Origin: Ceratodon purpureus
Taxonomy: Eukaryota > Streptophyta > Bryopsida > Pseudoditrichales > Ditrichaceae
DNA length: 64,000 nucleotides
Assembly (NCBI GenBank): GCA_014871385.1
Contig: CM026426.1
Coordinates: forward strand, 1,129,201 to 1,193,200
Reading direction: 5' to 3'
Shown here: one piece after another, positions 10,415-21,326 of the stretch
Layout of the letters: each line of letters begins with the position of its first letter
Numbering within the stretch: position 1 is the first letter of the stretch
Notes under the pieces: generated by a model
Told to the model about the DNA's origin: nothing
Databases searched by the model: none
What the model saw: the letters and a program-made list of their open reading frames with translations, nothing else
Position numbers and translations under genes: made by a program

Positions 10415-10712
10415 ATCGATCTCGCTCGTTCGATCGCGCCCACACCCAACAGCCCGCGCGCGCCCGCACCCGACAGCCCGCGCACGCCCGCAATCGACCG
10501 CCCCCGCCTGCATTTGCCCGCCGTTCTCCGCCCGCGCCCGCCCGCTTCGCGCTCGAGCGCTCACGCCCACATGCGCCCGCCCCCGCCTGTCTTCCCCGCG
10601 CGCGCTATTCGCCACGCGGCCTGCAATCGCGCGCACCCACCTGCGCCCGCCTGTTCGCGTTGGAGCGCGCCCGTTGTATCGCGCCCATTGGATCGCGCCC
10701 GTCTGGACAGTA
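10415..10712. repeat. CpG-rich degenerate array 2, upstream of the hAT gene
   Basis: About 300 bp of CGCGCCCG-like words (GCCCGCGCGCGCCCGC, GCCCGCGCACGCCCGC and variants), starting after TTCGATCGCGCCC. It ends about 25 bp before a TATA-like box and about 270 bp before the transposase ATG. It may act as a CpG-island-like promoter or as subterminal transposon DNA; array 3 lies on the other side of the hAT gene in inverted orientation. Confidence 0.8.
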
Positions 10713-10734
10713 CTCGCCCGGTTGAGGGCGGCAG

Positions 10735-10743
10735 TATATAAAT
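10735..10743 (+). promoter_or_regulatory. TATA-like box of the hAT transposase gene
   Basis: TATATAAAT lies between the CpG array and the ATG at 10987, at a plausible core-promoter position. Placement and context support it; there is no transcript evidence. Confidence 0.5.
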
Positions 10744-10986
10744 CGCCCCCTTGATTTGACATCCACCTTACCTCCTTGCGTGTTTCATGTCCTGGGTCTC
10801 CTTGAGGGCTCCTTGCTTGAAACTGTTAGCTTGGGGAGACACTTGGTTTGGGTGGGGGGAATGTAAAAATTCTTCTCTCCATAAATCAATGTGTCAAGCA
10901 CTTTTCAGATACACTAAGTTATATGAGATAATAATCTTTTGGTACTACTGGTCCTATTAGTCCCGATACTTTCCTAATCATTCACT

Positions 10987-13900
10987 ATGGAACCGGTTGA
11001 AGCGGTTGAACCGGTTGAAGTGGTTGCTCCGGCTAGAGCCATTCCGAGACTCGGTACGAAAGAGTGGGCACCATGGTTTACGGTCAAGCTCCAGGAAGGG
11101 TCACTATCACATAAGGTAGCCCAATGTGTGTATTGCAGGACCAAGTTTTCGTACGTGAAGCATAGGTGCCTTCAGCATTATGGTTGGGACCAGTCCAATC
11201 TCTCGAGGGTTTGCCAAAAGGCACCTACCGTAGTGAAGAGGAAGTTTCAGTTTTGCCAGGGGAAGATTCCCGGCCCTTTGACACAGGAGGAGATGGATGG
11301 TATGAGGCCAACGTACCCCGCGTCAGTTCAACGTCCGTGTTCCAGTACTTCCACACTCGGCACTCTGTACGGCGGATCCGATCCCTCGTACAATGATACC
11401 GAAGAGGACCGAAATGTCTCCAGTGCTGCACCTAGTAGGGCCGGTTCGAATACCACTAGGAGCTTGCGGCAACAGGACATGAGTGAAGCACTCCAGATCT
11501 ACAAGCGAAAGGAGCTGGACATGTTGTAGTCATCCTTCTTTTACGAAGCCAAGGTCGCATTCGACGTGGCCAAGCACCCAGCATTTATTAAGGCGGTGAG
11601 CACAACGGCGGCTGCCGGATTTGACTACAATCCCCCTTCCTATAACGCGATGCGAACAACGCACATCAAGGAAAAAAAGAAGTTAATCAAGGCAAAGATT
11701 GATGAACGTACAAAAACCTCGACCGAGTTATACGGGGCTACCATTTGCTCCGATGGTTGGGATAATGTGAATCGCCGACCGTTGATGAATGTCATGCTAG
11801 TATGTCCGGCAGGCGATGTATTTCTTAGGTCTGTTGATACGACTGGCGAGAAGAAGTCAATGGGATACATTGCGGGGGAGATGAAGAAGTATATTCGAGA
11901 AATTGGCCCTCAGAATGTTGTCCAGATTTGTACGGACAGTGCAGCCAACATGCTTGGCGCCATGGATAATATCCTAGAGGAGTATCCTCACATGTACAAG
12001 CAGAGATGTTGTGCCCATATTCTAGATCTTCTTATGGAGGACTGGGGTAAGGAACGCTTTGTGAAGGATTTGGTCGCCAAGGCTAAACACGTGTGTCATT
12101 ACATTCGGAGACATCATGTTCCCATGGCCCTTTTCCGCAAATTTGAACCCAAGTTGTCCTTGGTGGTTCCCGCTGAAACCAGATTCGCTTGTAACTATCT
12201 GATAATAGCGCGCCTTATGGAGGTTAAATTTGCTTTGGAGCAAGTGGTCATGGCAGCGGAGTGGTTCGATTATGTCGACGGTTTATTCAACCAAACCGAG
12301 GGGGTGCGTAATCATGCACGCGCAAGCGTAGTGCGTCAAACAATTCGTGATGATGGGTTCTGGCATCAGTGTGACAACTTCAAGCACCTGGTGAAACCAG
12401 CCCTGGTAGCTCTCAGAACCTTCGATGGAAACCAGCCAGCAATGGCCAAGGCATGGGTTACAATGAGCAACCTAAAGGATCACGTGTACAATCTCCGAGG
12501 ACACCCTTGCTTTTTCCCACCGGTCATGGCAACAAGGATGGAGATGCGATTCGACCGTAGATGGGACATGATGCTCACCGATCTTCTTTATGCCGCGGCG
12601 CTCTTGAACCCTTGGGTTAGAACGCATAAGGGCTTACAAGCCATAAGAGAAGCAAAGGCGGCTCTCAATCGGGTGTTTCGTCAGGTGGGTGGGCAAATGG
12701 GAATTCCATTTGCTGATCTTATGAACGAGATGATCGAATTCGACGAGGAATGTGGCCCTTACAGCCCCGAAGTGACGATCGATATCAAGGGTTTGAATCT
12801 GGAACCCCATCAATGGTGGCAGAGGATTGGAGGGGGGCCCTAGGCAATCATTGCGAAGCGCATTTTATCTCAGGTCTGCTCCGCCTCATCGTGTGAACGG
12901 AATTGGAGCATGTATTCATTTGTCCACAACAAGGTACGCAACCGCATGGGGTTGGAGAAGTCTGAGGCCTTGGTGTACATTTATACAAACAGCAGACTCC
13001 TCCGTGAACACCCAAAGCCCAACCCCCTCAGATGGTACGAGAACAATGCATGGTCAGAGGAGTCAAGTCTGGAGAGAGATCCAAGCGAAGAGGACGGAGA
13101 TGACGACGATCATTACATACCAGTTGACCACGCAGACGGTGGGGATGATGATGTCAGGGGACATGATAACGACGACGTTAACACGAGTGGGCACAACGAC
13201 CATAATGGCAACGTGGGAGATGACGCTAAGCGCAACAATCCTCGTGACCGCAACAACCACGATGATAACGGTGATGCGTACGACTTCAACAATGAACCAG
13301 AATATAACCAGGGAAACCCTGACATGAACATCTATGGAGACGAATTACAAACACTCCCGGTATTTGATGAAGCGGCTAATGCAGAAGGAAGAGACACACG
13401 TGACCAAGAAGATGCTATTCCAGTCCATATCAATCCCGAGAACAATGACGGGGTTGCGGATGATTCATCCAGCGAGGACCATCTTGGCAACGATATCCAT
13501 GTTGGCGATGATGACGAAGACAATGACGAAAGGGGTGATGGAAGTCATGGACGGGCTGCAGATGGACCTCATTGGACTGGCCTCGTTAGTGGGGAGGGCA
13601 ACTGGGGAACCGTTCCGGCACAAGGAGACTCAAGCTTGCTTCAAGAGATTCCTCCTGCTCAGGAGAGAAGGACCGTTCACGCAATCCCCGCACGGACTGT
13701 GCCTCCATCGCAACCCACTGATATGGGGGGTAAGAAACCAGATACAATTGTCGATGGAGGCCAGGCTCGGAGGCCCACGGGTTCAATGGGCGCAAAAATA
13801 GCTCGACTCCTTAGATCATCTGCAGCGGCGAGGCCTCCACTCAATCGAGCTGGTGGTAGTCGGTGTGGTGCCTCCACTGCCAACCAAGTCGCCGTGGCGC

Positions 13901-14433
13901 CAGCTATAGACAACGTCGTACAGAATGTGGCCCAGCGTGGTGCGAAGAAGTCCACAGACAAGGTTGTTAGGAAACCACCATCACAAGAACCCCGTGGAGG
14001 AACACAAAAGTCAAGCAAAAGAACCGGACCTGATCCCCTCCCATTCTATACAGGGTACACTAAAGGGGGGCCATCTTCTGGAACTGGGGTTGTTCGCACA
14101 CGCGTAATCAGTGAGGATGGCATCACAGCCATCGGTAATTCCGGAAAGGAGAGGCCTATGAAGCGCCTAGTAAGTGCCAGAGATGGCGATACGGGTGAAA
14201 TTTCCATGCAAGTGCGCTATATTACATCAAAGGTTGAAGGAGAGGTACGAGCTCCAGTGATCGGTGATCCTGAGGATGAAGGTGACGACGATCGCTTAGA
14301 CGAGGAAGACCCGGATTGCGATGAGGTGCCAAATGACGAGGATGTGATAATCCGGCACAAATTGGGGCCCACTTTGGCTTGGAAAAGACAATCTTCACGC
14401 AAGAAAAAGCCCCGCAAAGCAAGGAGAGTCTAG
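10987..14433 (+). pseudogene. hAT-superfamily transposase with BED finger, two in-frame TAG codons
   Basis: A single frame of 1149 codons from ATG 10987 to TAG 14431-14433, with no frameshift, interrupted at 11527-11529 and 12841-12843 by TAG. Domains: Glu/Val-Pro repeats; a BED-type zinc finger (about residues 23-66; CVYC ... HRCLQH); FFYEA/FDVAKHP; an RNase-H-like core with SDGWDN (first Asp, about residue 253) and CTDSAANM (second Asp, about 316) followed by CCAHILDLLMED; and the C-terminal dimerisation region ILSQVCSASSCERNWS after the second TAG. A tail of about 470 residues, rich in Asp/Asn/His/Gly then basic, follows and is unusual in length. hAT enzymes cut and paste DNA with 8-bp target duplications; no terminal repeats could be fixed by eye. 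The flanking CpG arrays 2 and 3 are in opposite orientation. Either a decayed copy or one using readthrough. Confidence 0.85.
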
Positions 14434-14749
14434 ACTCTGGTCACTTTTTTAGCGCATGAAGTAGTAGTAAATCTAACCATAAAATCTACCGGCTAAAAAC
14501 CCAAAAAAAATACTATGTCATGCTTAGTTTTTTTTTTTTTTTTTGGTAGTACCTTCTTATTACGTAGACTTATAAGGTTACTTAGAGACATCCTAGTTCA
14601 TTATCTCACACTCGAAGGAATTTTATGGTTGTGCTCTGTATTATTTTTTGAGCGCTAAATGCGGTTAATATATTTCCATTGAGTAATTTTGCAGTGATTT
14701 TTTTTTGTATTCTGTTCAATATACGAGTATACCGTAGCCGAACCTGTAT
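14434..14749. other. 3' flank of the hAT gene, AT-rich
   Basis: AT-rich sequence with a long T-run at 14527-14544. No gene. It leads into the inverted CpG array at about 14750. Confidence 0.5.
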
Positions 14750-15112
14750 GTAACGCTGCACGGGGACGGGCGCGTGCACGGGGACGGGCGCGTACAGGAA
14801 GGCGGGCGAGTGCACAGAGTTGGGCGACTGCACGGAGTCAGGCGCGTGCGCGGAGACGGGCGCGTGCACGGTCACGGGCGCGTGAAGCGTGGTCGCGCTT
14901 ACAGATAACCGGCGCGCGCAGGGTTACGGGCGCGAGCACCCGAGCACGGGCGCCTCGGGCGTCGTCGGTCGCGTCCGATGTGGGCTGACGGGCGCGCACG
15001 CGGGCACCGGCGCGGGCAGTCTCCCCGGGCGCGTGCGGACGGGCGCATGCGGACGGGCGCGTGTGGAGGCCCTGTACGCGCGCGTGTACGCGCTTACGGG
15101 CGCGACCATCTG
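14750..15112. repeat. CpG-rich degenerate array 3 (ACGGGCGCG, opposite orientation)
   Basis: Regular words GACGGGCGCGTGCACGGG with about 12-18 bp spacing at its start (14760-14880), then more degenerate. The word is the reverse complement of that in arrays 0, 1, 2 and 4. It therefore faces array 2 across the hAT gene and also lies immediately upstream of the TATA box and ORF at 15302. Confidence 0.8.
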
Positions 15113-15113
15113 A

Positions 15114-15136
15114 GGGGAGCATAAAAGGCTCCCCTT
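15114..15136 (+). promoter_or_regulatory. TATA-like box inside a small inverted repeat
   Basis: ATAAAAGG at 15121-15128 is flanked by GGGGAGC and GCTCCCC, so the box sits in the loop of a 7-bp stem. It lies just downstream of CpG array 3 and about 175 bp before the ATG at 15302. Confidence 0.45.
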
Positions 15137-15301
15137 AACCCTTATTTTCTACTTTTCAAAGTCTCCTCTTCCAGGTGGCTCCTTGTCCTAGCTTGTGACT
15201 CCACGTGCTCTGCTTGGAACTGCAGGAAGTGGGAGCAATCAGATTAGGTGGGGGGGAACTTTTGTTTTTTTTTATTGTGTGTCCAGTTCATTATTCCAAC
15301 T

Positions 15302-15691
15302 ATGTCGGTCTCTTGTGGATCCGGGAAACGTCCCGCGTACTTAGATCTTGATGCTCCTGTAGATGAGGTGGTGGCAACCTCCACAGCACCATCTCATACA
15401 GGCTCAAACCCGTCATCGAGCTCATCGGGAAAGAAGAACCGAAAACGGGCGAATGACAAGGACCCGGACTACCCACCTCAGCGGTACCAGGACTTCGTTC
15501 GAGAGCTAACATTGGAGTGGTACGGATGTCGTAAACAGGAGGCGATTACCCGTACATACGTTGACAAGAGGGAGACCGGAATCAAGAACTTGAAGACATT
15601 AGAGAAAATTTCGGGTGAAGGAGTGTCCAGTACTTTTGGCTTGGAAATGCAATTAAACTTTTCCGAAAATCAAAGAAATTGGCCAGTTTGA
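15302..15691 (+). CDS. Small unrecognised ORF (129 residues), possibly truncated
   Basis: ATG 15302 to TGA 15689-15691. The N-terminus is Ser-rich and disordered (PSSSSSGKKNRKRAN), followed by a compact basic segment (DYPPQRYQDFVRELTLEWYG ... KETGIKNLKTLEKI-like). No family recognised. It has a promoter-like arrangement upstream (CpG array 3, TATA, G-rich leader GGTGGGGGG also seen before the hAT gene at about 10850). The leader similarity suggests the two belong to related mobile elements. The end may be an artefact if the gene is spliced or truncated. Confidence 0.4.
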   Translation: MSVSCGSGKRPAYLDLDAPVDEVVATSTAPSHTGSNPSSSSSGKKNRKRANDKDPDYPPQRYQDFVRELTLEWYGCRKQEAITRTYVDKRETGIKNLKTLEKISGEGVSSTFGLEMQLNFSENQRNWPV

Positions 15692-15933
15692 GTACTTGCA
15701 GCAAGTTGCCATCAAATCCATCGACCAATCAAAATGTGGATCCATGGGGAAGTTGGCACTGTGTGGGAAAGTAGTAGGCCTTGTTGGCAGCATTTGGGTT
15801 GTCCCGCATGTACTCCGTTGGTAACAGTAATGAGAACCTGGGATAAAATATAATATCAAGCCAAATATATTATGTATTTAACCTTGATACATCGTTTTTG
15901 GGAAATGTACATTCGGATTAAAGTGGGATTAGT

Positions 15934-16140
15934 TTATGTTGGCACCGCGTGGCCATGCGGGGCCATGAGTGTACTATATACAGTACACATGGTGCCAACA
16001 TGTGCATGGGTGTTGCCACCAACATTAATGTAGGATTATTTATGTTGGCACCATGTGGTCATGTGGAGACATGAGTGTATTAGATATGGTACACATGGTG
16101 CCAACACGTGTGTGTGTGTGTTGCCACCAACAGAATGGCC
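15934..16140. repeat. Two tandem hairpin units (106-bp period)
   Basis: Units at 15934 and 16040 each contain TTATGTTGGCACC, then the complement GGTGCCAAC about 50 bp later, then GTGTTGCCACCAACA. In unit 1 the hairpin centre holds TGTACTATATACAGTACA. Unit 2 carries AACACGTGTGTGTGTG followed by GTTGCCACCAA. The pair lies about 200-400 bp upstream of the ATG at 16334 and may be terminal or promoter DNA of that element. Confidence 0.7.
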
Positions 16141-16333
16141 GAGAGATGTGGACAGGTCGACGTACTGTTGTGGACATGTAAAAATTTCCCGCCATTGGGG
16201 ACAAGACCAATGAAAATGTTTCCCGGCAAATCCCAGCCATGTCCAGACTTTGTTCTACAAATAGAATTCTTTCCCGCCCTATACAGGGTTCTTTCCAGGT
16301 GGCCACTTGATTGTCTCAGTTTTGTTGTTAGAG

Positions 16334-19300
16334 ATGGCGCTTGAGGATGTTGCCAACATGGGAAGGGGTAGTGCATACACGGCATCTGTAGCTCTTGATA
16401 GCAAGTTCGCACCTATTGTCAAGAAAGGGGTTCGACTTGATCAACAAGTCTCCAGATTAGAATTTCCAGTCTTGAGAGCATCTGGTGCCACCAACATGGA
16501 TCTGTGGTTGGATGGAAATTTGTACCCAACAGATCCACTCACTAGGAAGCCACCGCAGTTTGGGACGTTGAAGAGTTGTTTGGAATTCCTTTGTCATGGC
16601 GAATCTGGCCTGTTAGGATATACAAAACGCCTCGTTAGCACCAACGATGCAATAGTGGGGTTGGAACAAGAGCTAGAAAAGGCAAGGACTGATTGTATCC
16701 GTGAAAAGGTTGGCTTGCAAAATTCCGTTGCCAATCTGAAGTCCGAACTTGATGCTGCAAATAGCAGTTGGGCAATGCGTTCAGCTGACCTTCTTGCCGG
16801 TAGTACAGAGGAGATTAATATGTTGAAGAGCGAATCTGAATCTTTGAGGTCTCGATGTGTAGCACTGGAAGATCAGTTGGAGCGTAACGAGTACAATTAT
16901 AGGAACAACTTACTACACCTCCGACAGCAGGGACAAGAAGCGGCTGATCAACATGCAGAAGAAATATCGTTGGCAATGTTGCAAGCAACCCATGGTTTGC
17001 GACAAGTACGTGAAGCGCACCAACAACAACTTGCGGACGGGCAATATGAACTGACAGAAGCGAGGAGGGCTTTGTCGAAGTTGAGGAAGAAAATTGAACG
17101 AATGATTAGTACTCCACTAGGAGCACAATTGAGAGCATCCAAGGGTTTATCTGAATTAGCCAAGACTGGTGGAGCTGCAAGAGCTCGTATAGCCAAAATT
17201 AGAAGCTTGTTGCAACCCAGGGTAGTTCAATCCATACATGATGGAAACAAGACACCAAAAGGTAGGAAGCGGTTGTGTGGCGACAGGGACATACAAGAGG
17301 GGACAGGCCATGCTCTTGCTCAAATAATGTCACAAGGAGAAACAGTGGCATTGGTGTCAAATCCGCGAAATAGTTTTGCTGCGACCAGGATGACCAACTA
17401 CTACCTTGAGAGAATTGGGAAGGAGCTAGGAACAGAAGCGGTTTTGGCAGCATGTGATATGACTGGAGTCTCTCAAAAAGGATACGGTGAGATCTATAAG
17501 ACAGTTAAAGGGAGAGTGCAGCTTGTTGACAAACGCTTAAAGGCAACATTTTTGCCAAATCCTCACAAGGTACGTGGTAACACTTGTTGGGAACACTGAT
17601 TTTGAAGCAGAGCACTAGTTAACCTTGATACTAGTCTTACTGTTGAGAACACTGTTGGGAACTAGAATTTGTGAGAAAAAATCATCTGGTTTGCCATTTT
17701 ATTGGTTCTAATCAAATAACATGCATGCATGTGATTGTTGTGTAACTTTTAAAATTGAACTCTGGGCAATGCATTCAACAGGTCAGTTTGTTGCAAACAG
17801 AATTAAATTCAAAGTTGAAAGATCTTGTTGGTGACTATTACTCCATAGATAATACACTGGAGCTGGTAACACAAGTTCCAACGACCAAAGGAAAGAAGAA
17901 GAAATCAGAGATTGAAAGAGTTGTCTTGACATCAAAAAATTCTTTGTTTGTTGACATCGAAGCTGTGCAACGGAGTATGGTGAAGCTGTACGGTTTTACC
18001 ACCGAAGGTAACTACTTCGTTCAGAAGCAACCGTAGACAAGTATGGACAGTTAGCTATGTGTTCCCAACGGGTTTCTTATTGATTAGCAATTCTACGCTT
18101 TGTCATGATTGCATCGTGCTCAAATGTGGTAGCTGTTGGGAACTTGGGATGTCCAGAAGTTGGAAACACGCCTTTGGTCTTTGTGTTGAAGATGGACGAA
18201 GCTGAGATTATGCATGGAAGGAAGTATGAAAGGGTTAGTTTGACAATTATGAATCGTGCCTTAGACACCAGCATTGAAAAAAGCGACGATAGGTATTTTT
18301 CTGTTCAGTCAGAAACAGAAATATGGCCTGTTGCTTGCTTTGAGGTTGCCAAAGAATCACATGAGGTCCTCAAATGGGTGTTTGAACTTACTGCGTTCCC
18401 AGCATTGATCAAAGCTCAAGAAGGGGGCCAGCTGCTTTCTGTTGAAGGTGTTGGCAACTTCAAAGTCGAGTGGCACTTATCTGCAGATATGAAGACAATC
18501 AAATGCTTGTATGGATTGAAGCATGGTGCCAACGCGAAACATTCTTGCATCTACTGTAACCAAGAGAGGACAAAACCTGTGGTGGGAACAGTGGCAGGTG
18601 CCACCTCTGAGGCAAAGAGAAGAAAACATACGTGGCATGGAGGTCTATTTGCAAGTAATATCAGATCCAACCCGTCTCCTATTGTAGAAGAATCGCGATG
18701 GAAACCTATACTGCCTATTCCACTTGAAAGAGTCCATATTTGTACATTGCATGCTTTGACAAGAATGATTGAGAAAATTCTTCACATGCACTTCATGTTC
18801 ATTTGGAACATGGAGAATGAAGTCCGTCAACATGCTGCTATAGAGAATATGGAAAAGACAATGTCTGCAGCTGGGCTTCATGGTGGGAACGTGCGCATAA
18901 TGAAGGATGCAACACTTAGCGGTGCTTCCAACAGTGTCCCTATCAAACCTTCCCTCAGTGGCGTGACTGCAGCTAGGATGTTCCAACCGTCCACTTGGTT
19001 AGGGCAAGATCGAGTGTGGAAGGATGTTTTGCGCTCAGAAAACAACACCCTAGATCAGGGTAGGCAATATCTAGATAGGGTGGAAATGTGGGAAGCGTTG
19101 GAACAAGTGTTTCCATATCTGGTGGGCCTTACCTTGAATCAGGAGCAGATCAGCACTTTTAGGCCTAAAATTGAGAAATGGGGGCGCCTTTACTTGAAGT
19201 GTTTTGGGGAAGACCACGTCACTCATTATATGGTATGATTCTGGATTTGAACCACCATTACTATTTGATCTTAATTGTTGCAACAGTTCTAGTCATTACT

Positions 19301-19827
19301 ACCGTGTTGTTTAGGATGTACTAATAATTCATGAAACTGGCTTTTTTTTGTAGCATAACCTTGTGAGGCACGGTCCTTGGTATGTGGAAACATACGGGAG
19401 CCTTGCTGTTTGGAACAATCAAGGTATGGAAAAATCGCATCATGCAGCTAAGGCTGCTAATCAACACCACACTCAACACAACGGCACTAAGGATAGGACA
19501 AGTGCTATTGTTCAGCAATATCAACATTGGTACCGGAATATACAGCACCGGTTTGCAAAGAAGGAACGACAGCAAAGAATCAACAACGTTAGGTCAGTGG
19601 AAAATGACGAGTTCATAGCAGCAGCATTGCAGAAAAAGAGGATGGCATATAACGCATCAGATGCGGTGGAGGGAGCAAGAAGGTGGAGGGAAGGTAGAAC
19701 ATGGGTTGGCAGAGCTTGGGTTAGGGTGGACGTGATAGAAGATTCCATCGATAACAATGTTGTTGGCAACGTGGAGTCCTCCGAAGATCAACAAAGCCAC
19801 ATAGAAAATAGCAATGATGATACTTAG
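16334..19827 (+). CDS. Four-exon gene, 1026-residue protein of unknown function, probably transposon-derived
   Basis: Exons 16334-17569, 17782-18007, 18088-19232 and 19354-19827 splice with consistent phase and no internal stop. Residues about 110-270 form a long coiled coil (LEQELEKARTDC, LKSELDAANSSW, LEDQLERNEYNYR). A basic middle follows. The third exon has a compact domain with GLKHGANAKHSCIYCNQE (CxxC), HICTLHALTRMIEKILHMHF and CFGEDHVTHYM. Exon four continues with HGPWYVETYGSLAVWNNQGM, EKSHHAAKAANQHH and a polar acidic tail. The C-terminal 'GSLAVWNNQGMEKSHH' pattern resembles uncharacterised, repeat-copy proteins of animals and algae that I believe are mobile-element encoded, but no DDE triad is certain. 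It lies between hairpin repeats and a dispersed repeat. Not a recognised cellular enzyme. Confidence 0.7.
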
Positions 19828-19849
19828 TCTAAAGTTTACCTCAAGGTTG

Positions 19850-20060
19850 CAAACTGTTTACCATTGAAGTGAAGGGCTCTTGAGGTTTCACATTGGAGTC
19901 TAAAGCTTAAACCTTGATCCCTTTGGATGTGCTTATATGGTTATACTTTTGGTGAATTTTGGCATTGAGATCTTTAAGAGAGTATTTTAGAGTTAGTACT
20001 GTTGGGAACTCCGGTAAGTTGAACTGTCACGAGGGACTCTTGGATTTAGTTGGTGGAATC
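19850..20060 (+). repeat. Partial copy of a dispersed arm repeat
   Basis: Contains CTCTTGAGGTTTCACATTGG, TTTTGGTGAATTTTGGCATT and ACTGTTGGGAACTCCGG, matching 26290-26460 and the arm copies at about 35220-35420 in the same orientation. It immediately follows the stop of the 16334-19827 gene. Confidence 0.8.
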
Positions 20061-20904
20061 GTGAGGCTACTAATTTCCCGTTAGGAACTGTTCATGACAA
20101 ACAAGAGCAGGTTGGTTTTGTAGTTTTCAGTTTGTTATTTGGAATATGAAATTGCATTACAATATGCAAAAGTCTTGTTTCCAGATTTAATTCTTGTGCT
20201 GGCAGGTTTCCAACGCATATGATATCCTCCTAATGTACTAATTCATGTACTAATTTCCCCATCAAGCAAATGCCAATGTCAAATATGAATCTGAATTACC
20301 TATTATTCCGAAGATGCCTTTACTTGAAATATAGATCTGCTTCAGCCTTGGAACAATGTTCACTGCACTTGAATAGTTCATTTTGCAAAAATGAGTTCAT
20401 GGTGCTTATCAACATCGTGCAGAATTGACTAGGAGTATCATGGATGGTGTTTTTAGACTAAAATTCTGTTTAATCTTTCCAAAACATTCTGTTTAATCTT
20501 CTTTTTGTCGTTCATGTACCATTCTCAATTAGAATTCAGTTGTAGAACAGAGTAGCGGTCTCTAAACAAAACGCCAAAAAAAAAAAAAAAAAACGCCAAC
20601 TATTGCTAGGAATATCACCTTCTCATTCATTTCATACTGTTTATTTCATTACAGATTGTATTCATTTCATTACAGATTGCATTCATTTCATTACAGATTG
20701 TAATCCTTGAATTCCCCATTCAGTTTACTACAAAGCTTCCACAGCAAATGTTATGTTAAGCGAATTCGTGGATGGTATTTTTACCCTTGTCATGTGTACA
20801 CCTTGAGTAAACCAACTATTAATTATCAACAATAGATTTAAATGTTTTCATCAATCAAATGAAAACTCTAAGTTCTTTAAATCCTTATACCGAATGGCTA
20901 CGAT
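20061..20904. other. AT-rich intergenic DNA
   Basis: No gene. It holds a short tandem ATTCATTTCATTACAGATTG (three copies, about 20625-20705) and an A-run at 20577-20592. Its last 90 bp (20815-20904) recur as a direct copy at about 27150-27235. Confidence 0.5.
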
Positions 20905-21225
20905 CTTTGGTGTAAGCCTTTGTTTCCACCGCCTTTAAATCAGTTTGCCTTTGTTTCCACCGCCTTTAAATCAGTCTCCCTTGTTTCCACCGCCTTTTAA
21001 TCAGTCTGCCTTTGTTTCCACCGCCTTTAAATCAGTCTGCCTTTGTTTCCACCGCCTTAAATTAGTCTGCCTTTGTTTCCACCACCTTGAATTAGTCTGC
21101 CTTTGTTTCCATCGACCTTAATCAGTCTTGAATCGGTCTGTTATGTTTTTTCTGGTCATTGATCCACCCCCTTCATCCAATATATCATCAACAATGATTA
21201 CCCAAGTATTCTGATGAAGAAAAAT
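20905..21225. repeat. Left outer inverted repeat with 30-33 bp minisatellite
   Basis: Starts CTTTGGTGTAAGCCTTTGTT and runs through about seven units of GTTTCCACCGCCTTTAAATC-AGTCTGCCTTT (30-33 bp). Unique DNA including CCAATATATCATCAACAATG follows. The reverse complement occurs at 39290-39486, ending ...GGCTTACACCAAAG, so the pair forms matching outer ends of an 18.6-kb block. Fewer minisatellite units are present on the right. Confidence 0.8.
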
Positions 21226-21326
21226 TGCGTTTGAATGTGTTGGGCTTGACTGAGGCTACAAAAAGGGATGTGGCTAAACAAAATTTCATATGTGGCTGAG
21301 TGATATTTTGGCAAAATTTCTTCTGT

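Noticed and set aside
9753-10762. Many overlapping Arg/Ala/Pro-rich open frames on both strands
   Set aside because: They are translations of the CpG-rich degenerate arrays; open in most frames at once, without codon structure, homology or start context.
13063-14422. Several open frames opposite or out of frame to the hAT tail
   Set aside because: Shadows caused by the repetitive Asp/Asn/His codons of the transposase tail.
14838-15122. Open frames in array 3 and in array 4 (55467-55985)
   Set aside because: Same low-complexity artefact as the other CpG arrays; absence of stops is due to GC content.
20905-21130. CRISPR-like array of short regular repeats
   Set aside because: The 30-33 bp units are contiguous, without unique spacers, and the context is eukaryotic.
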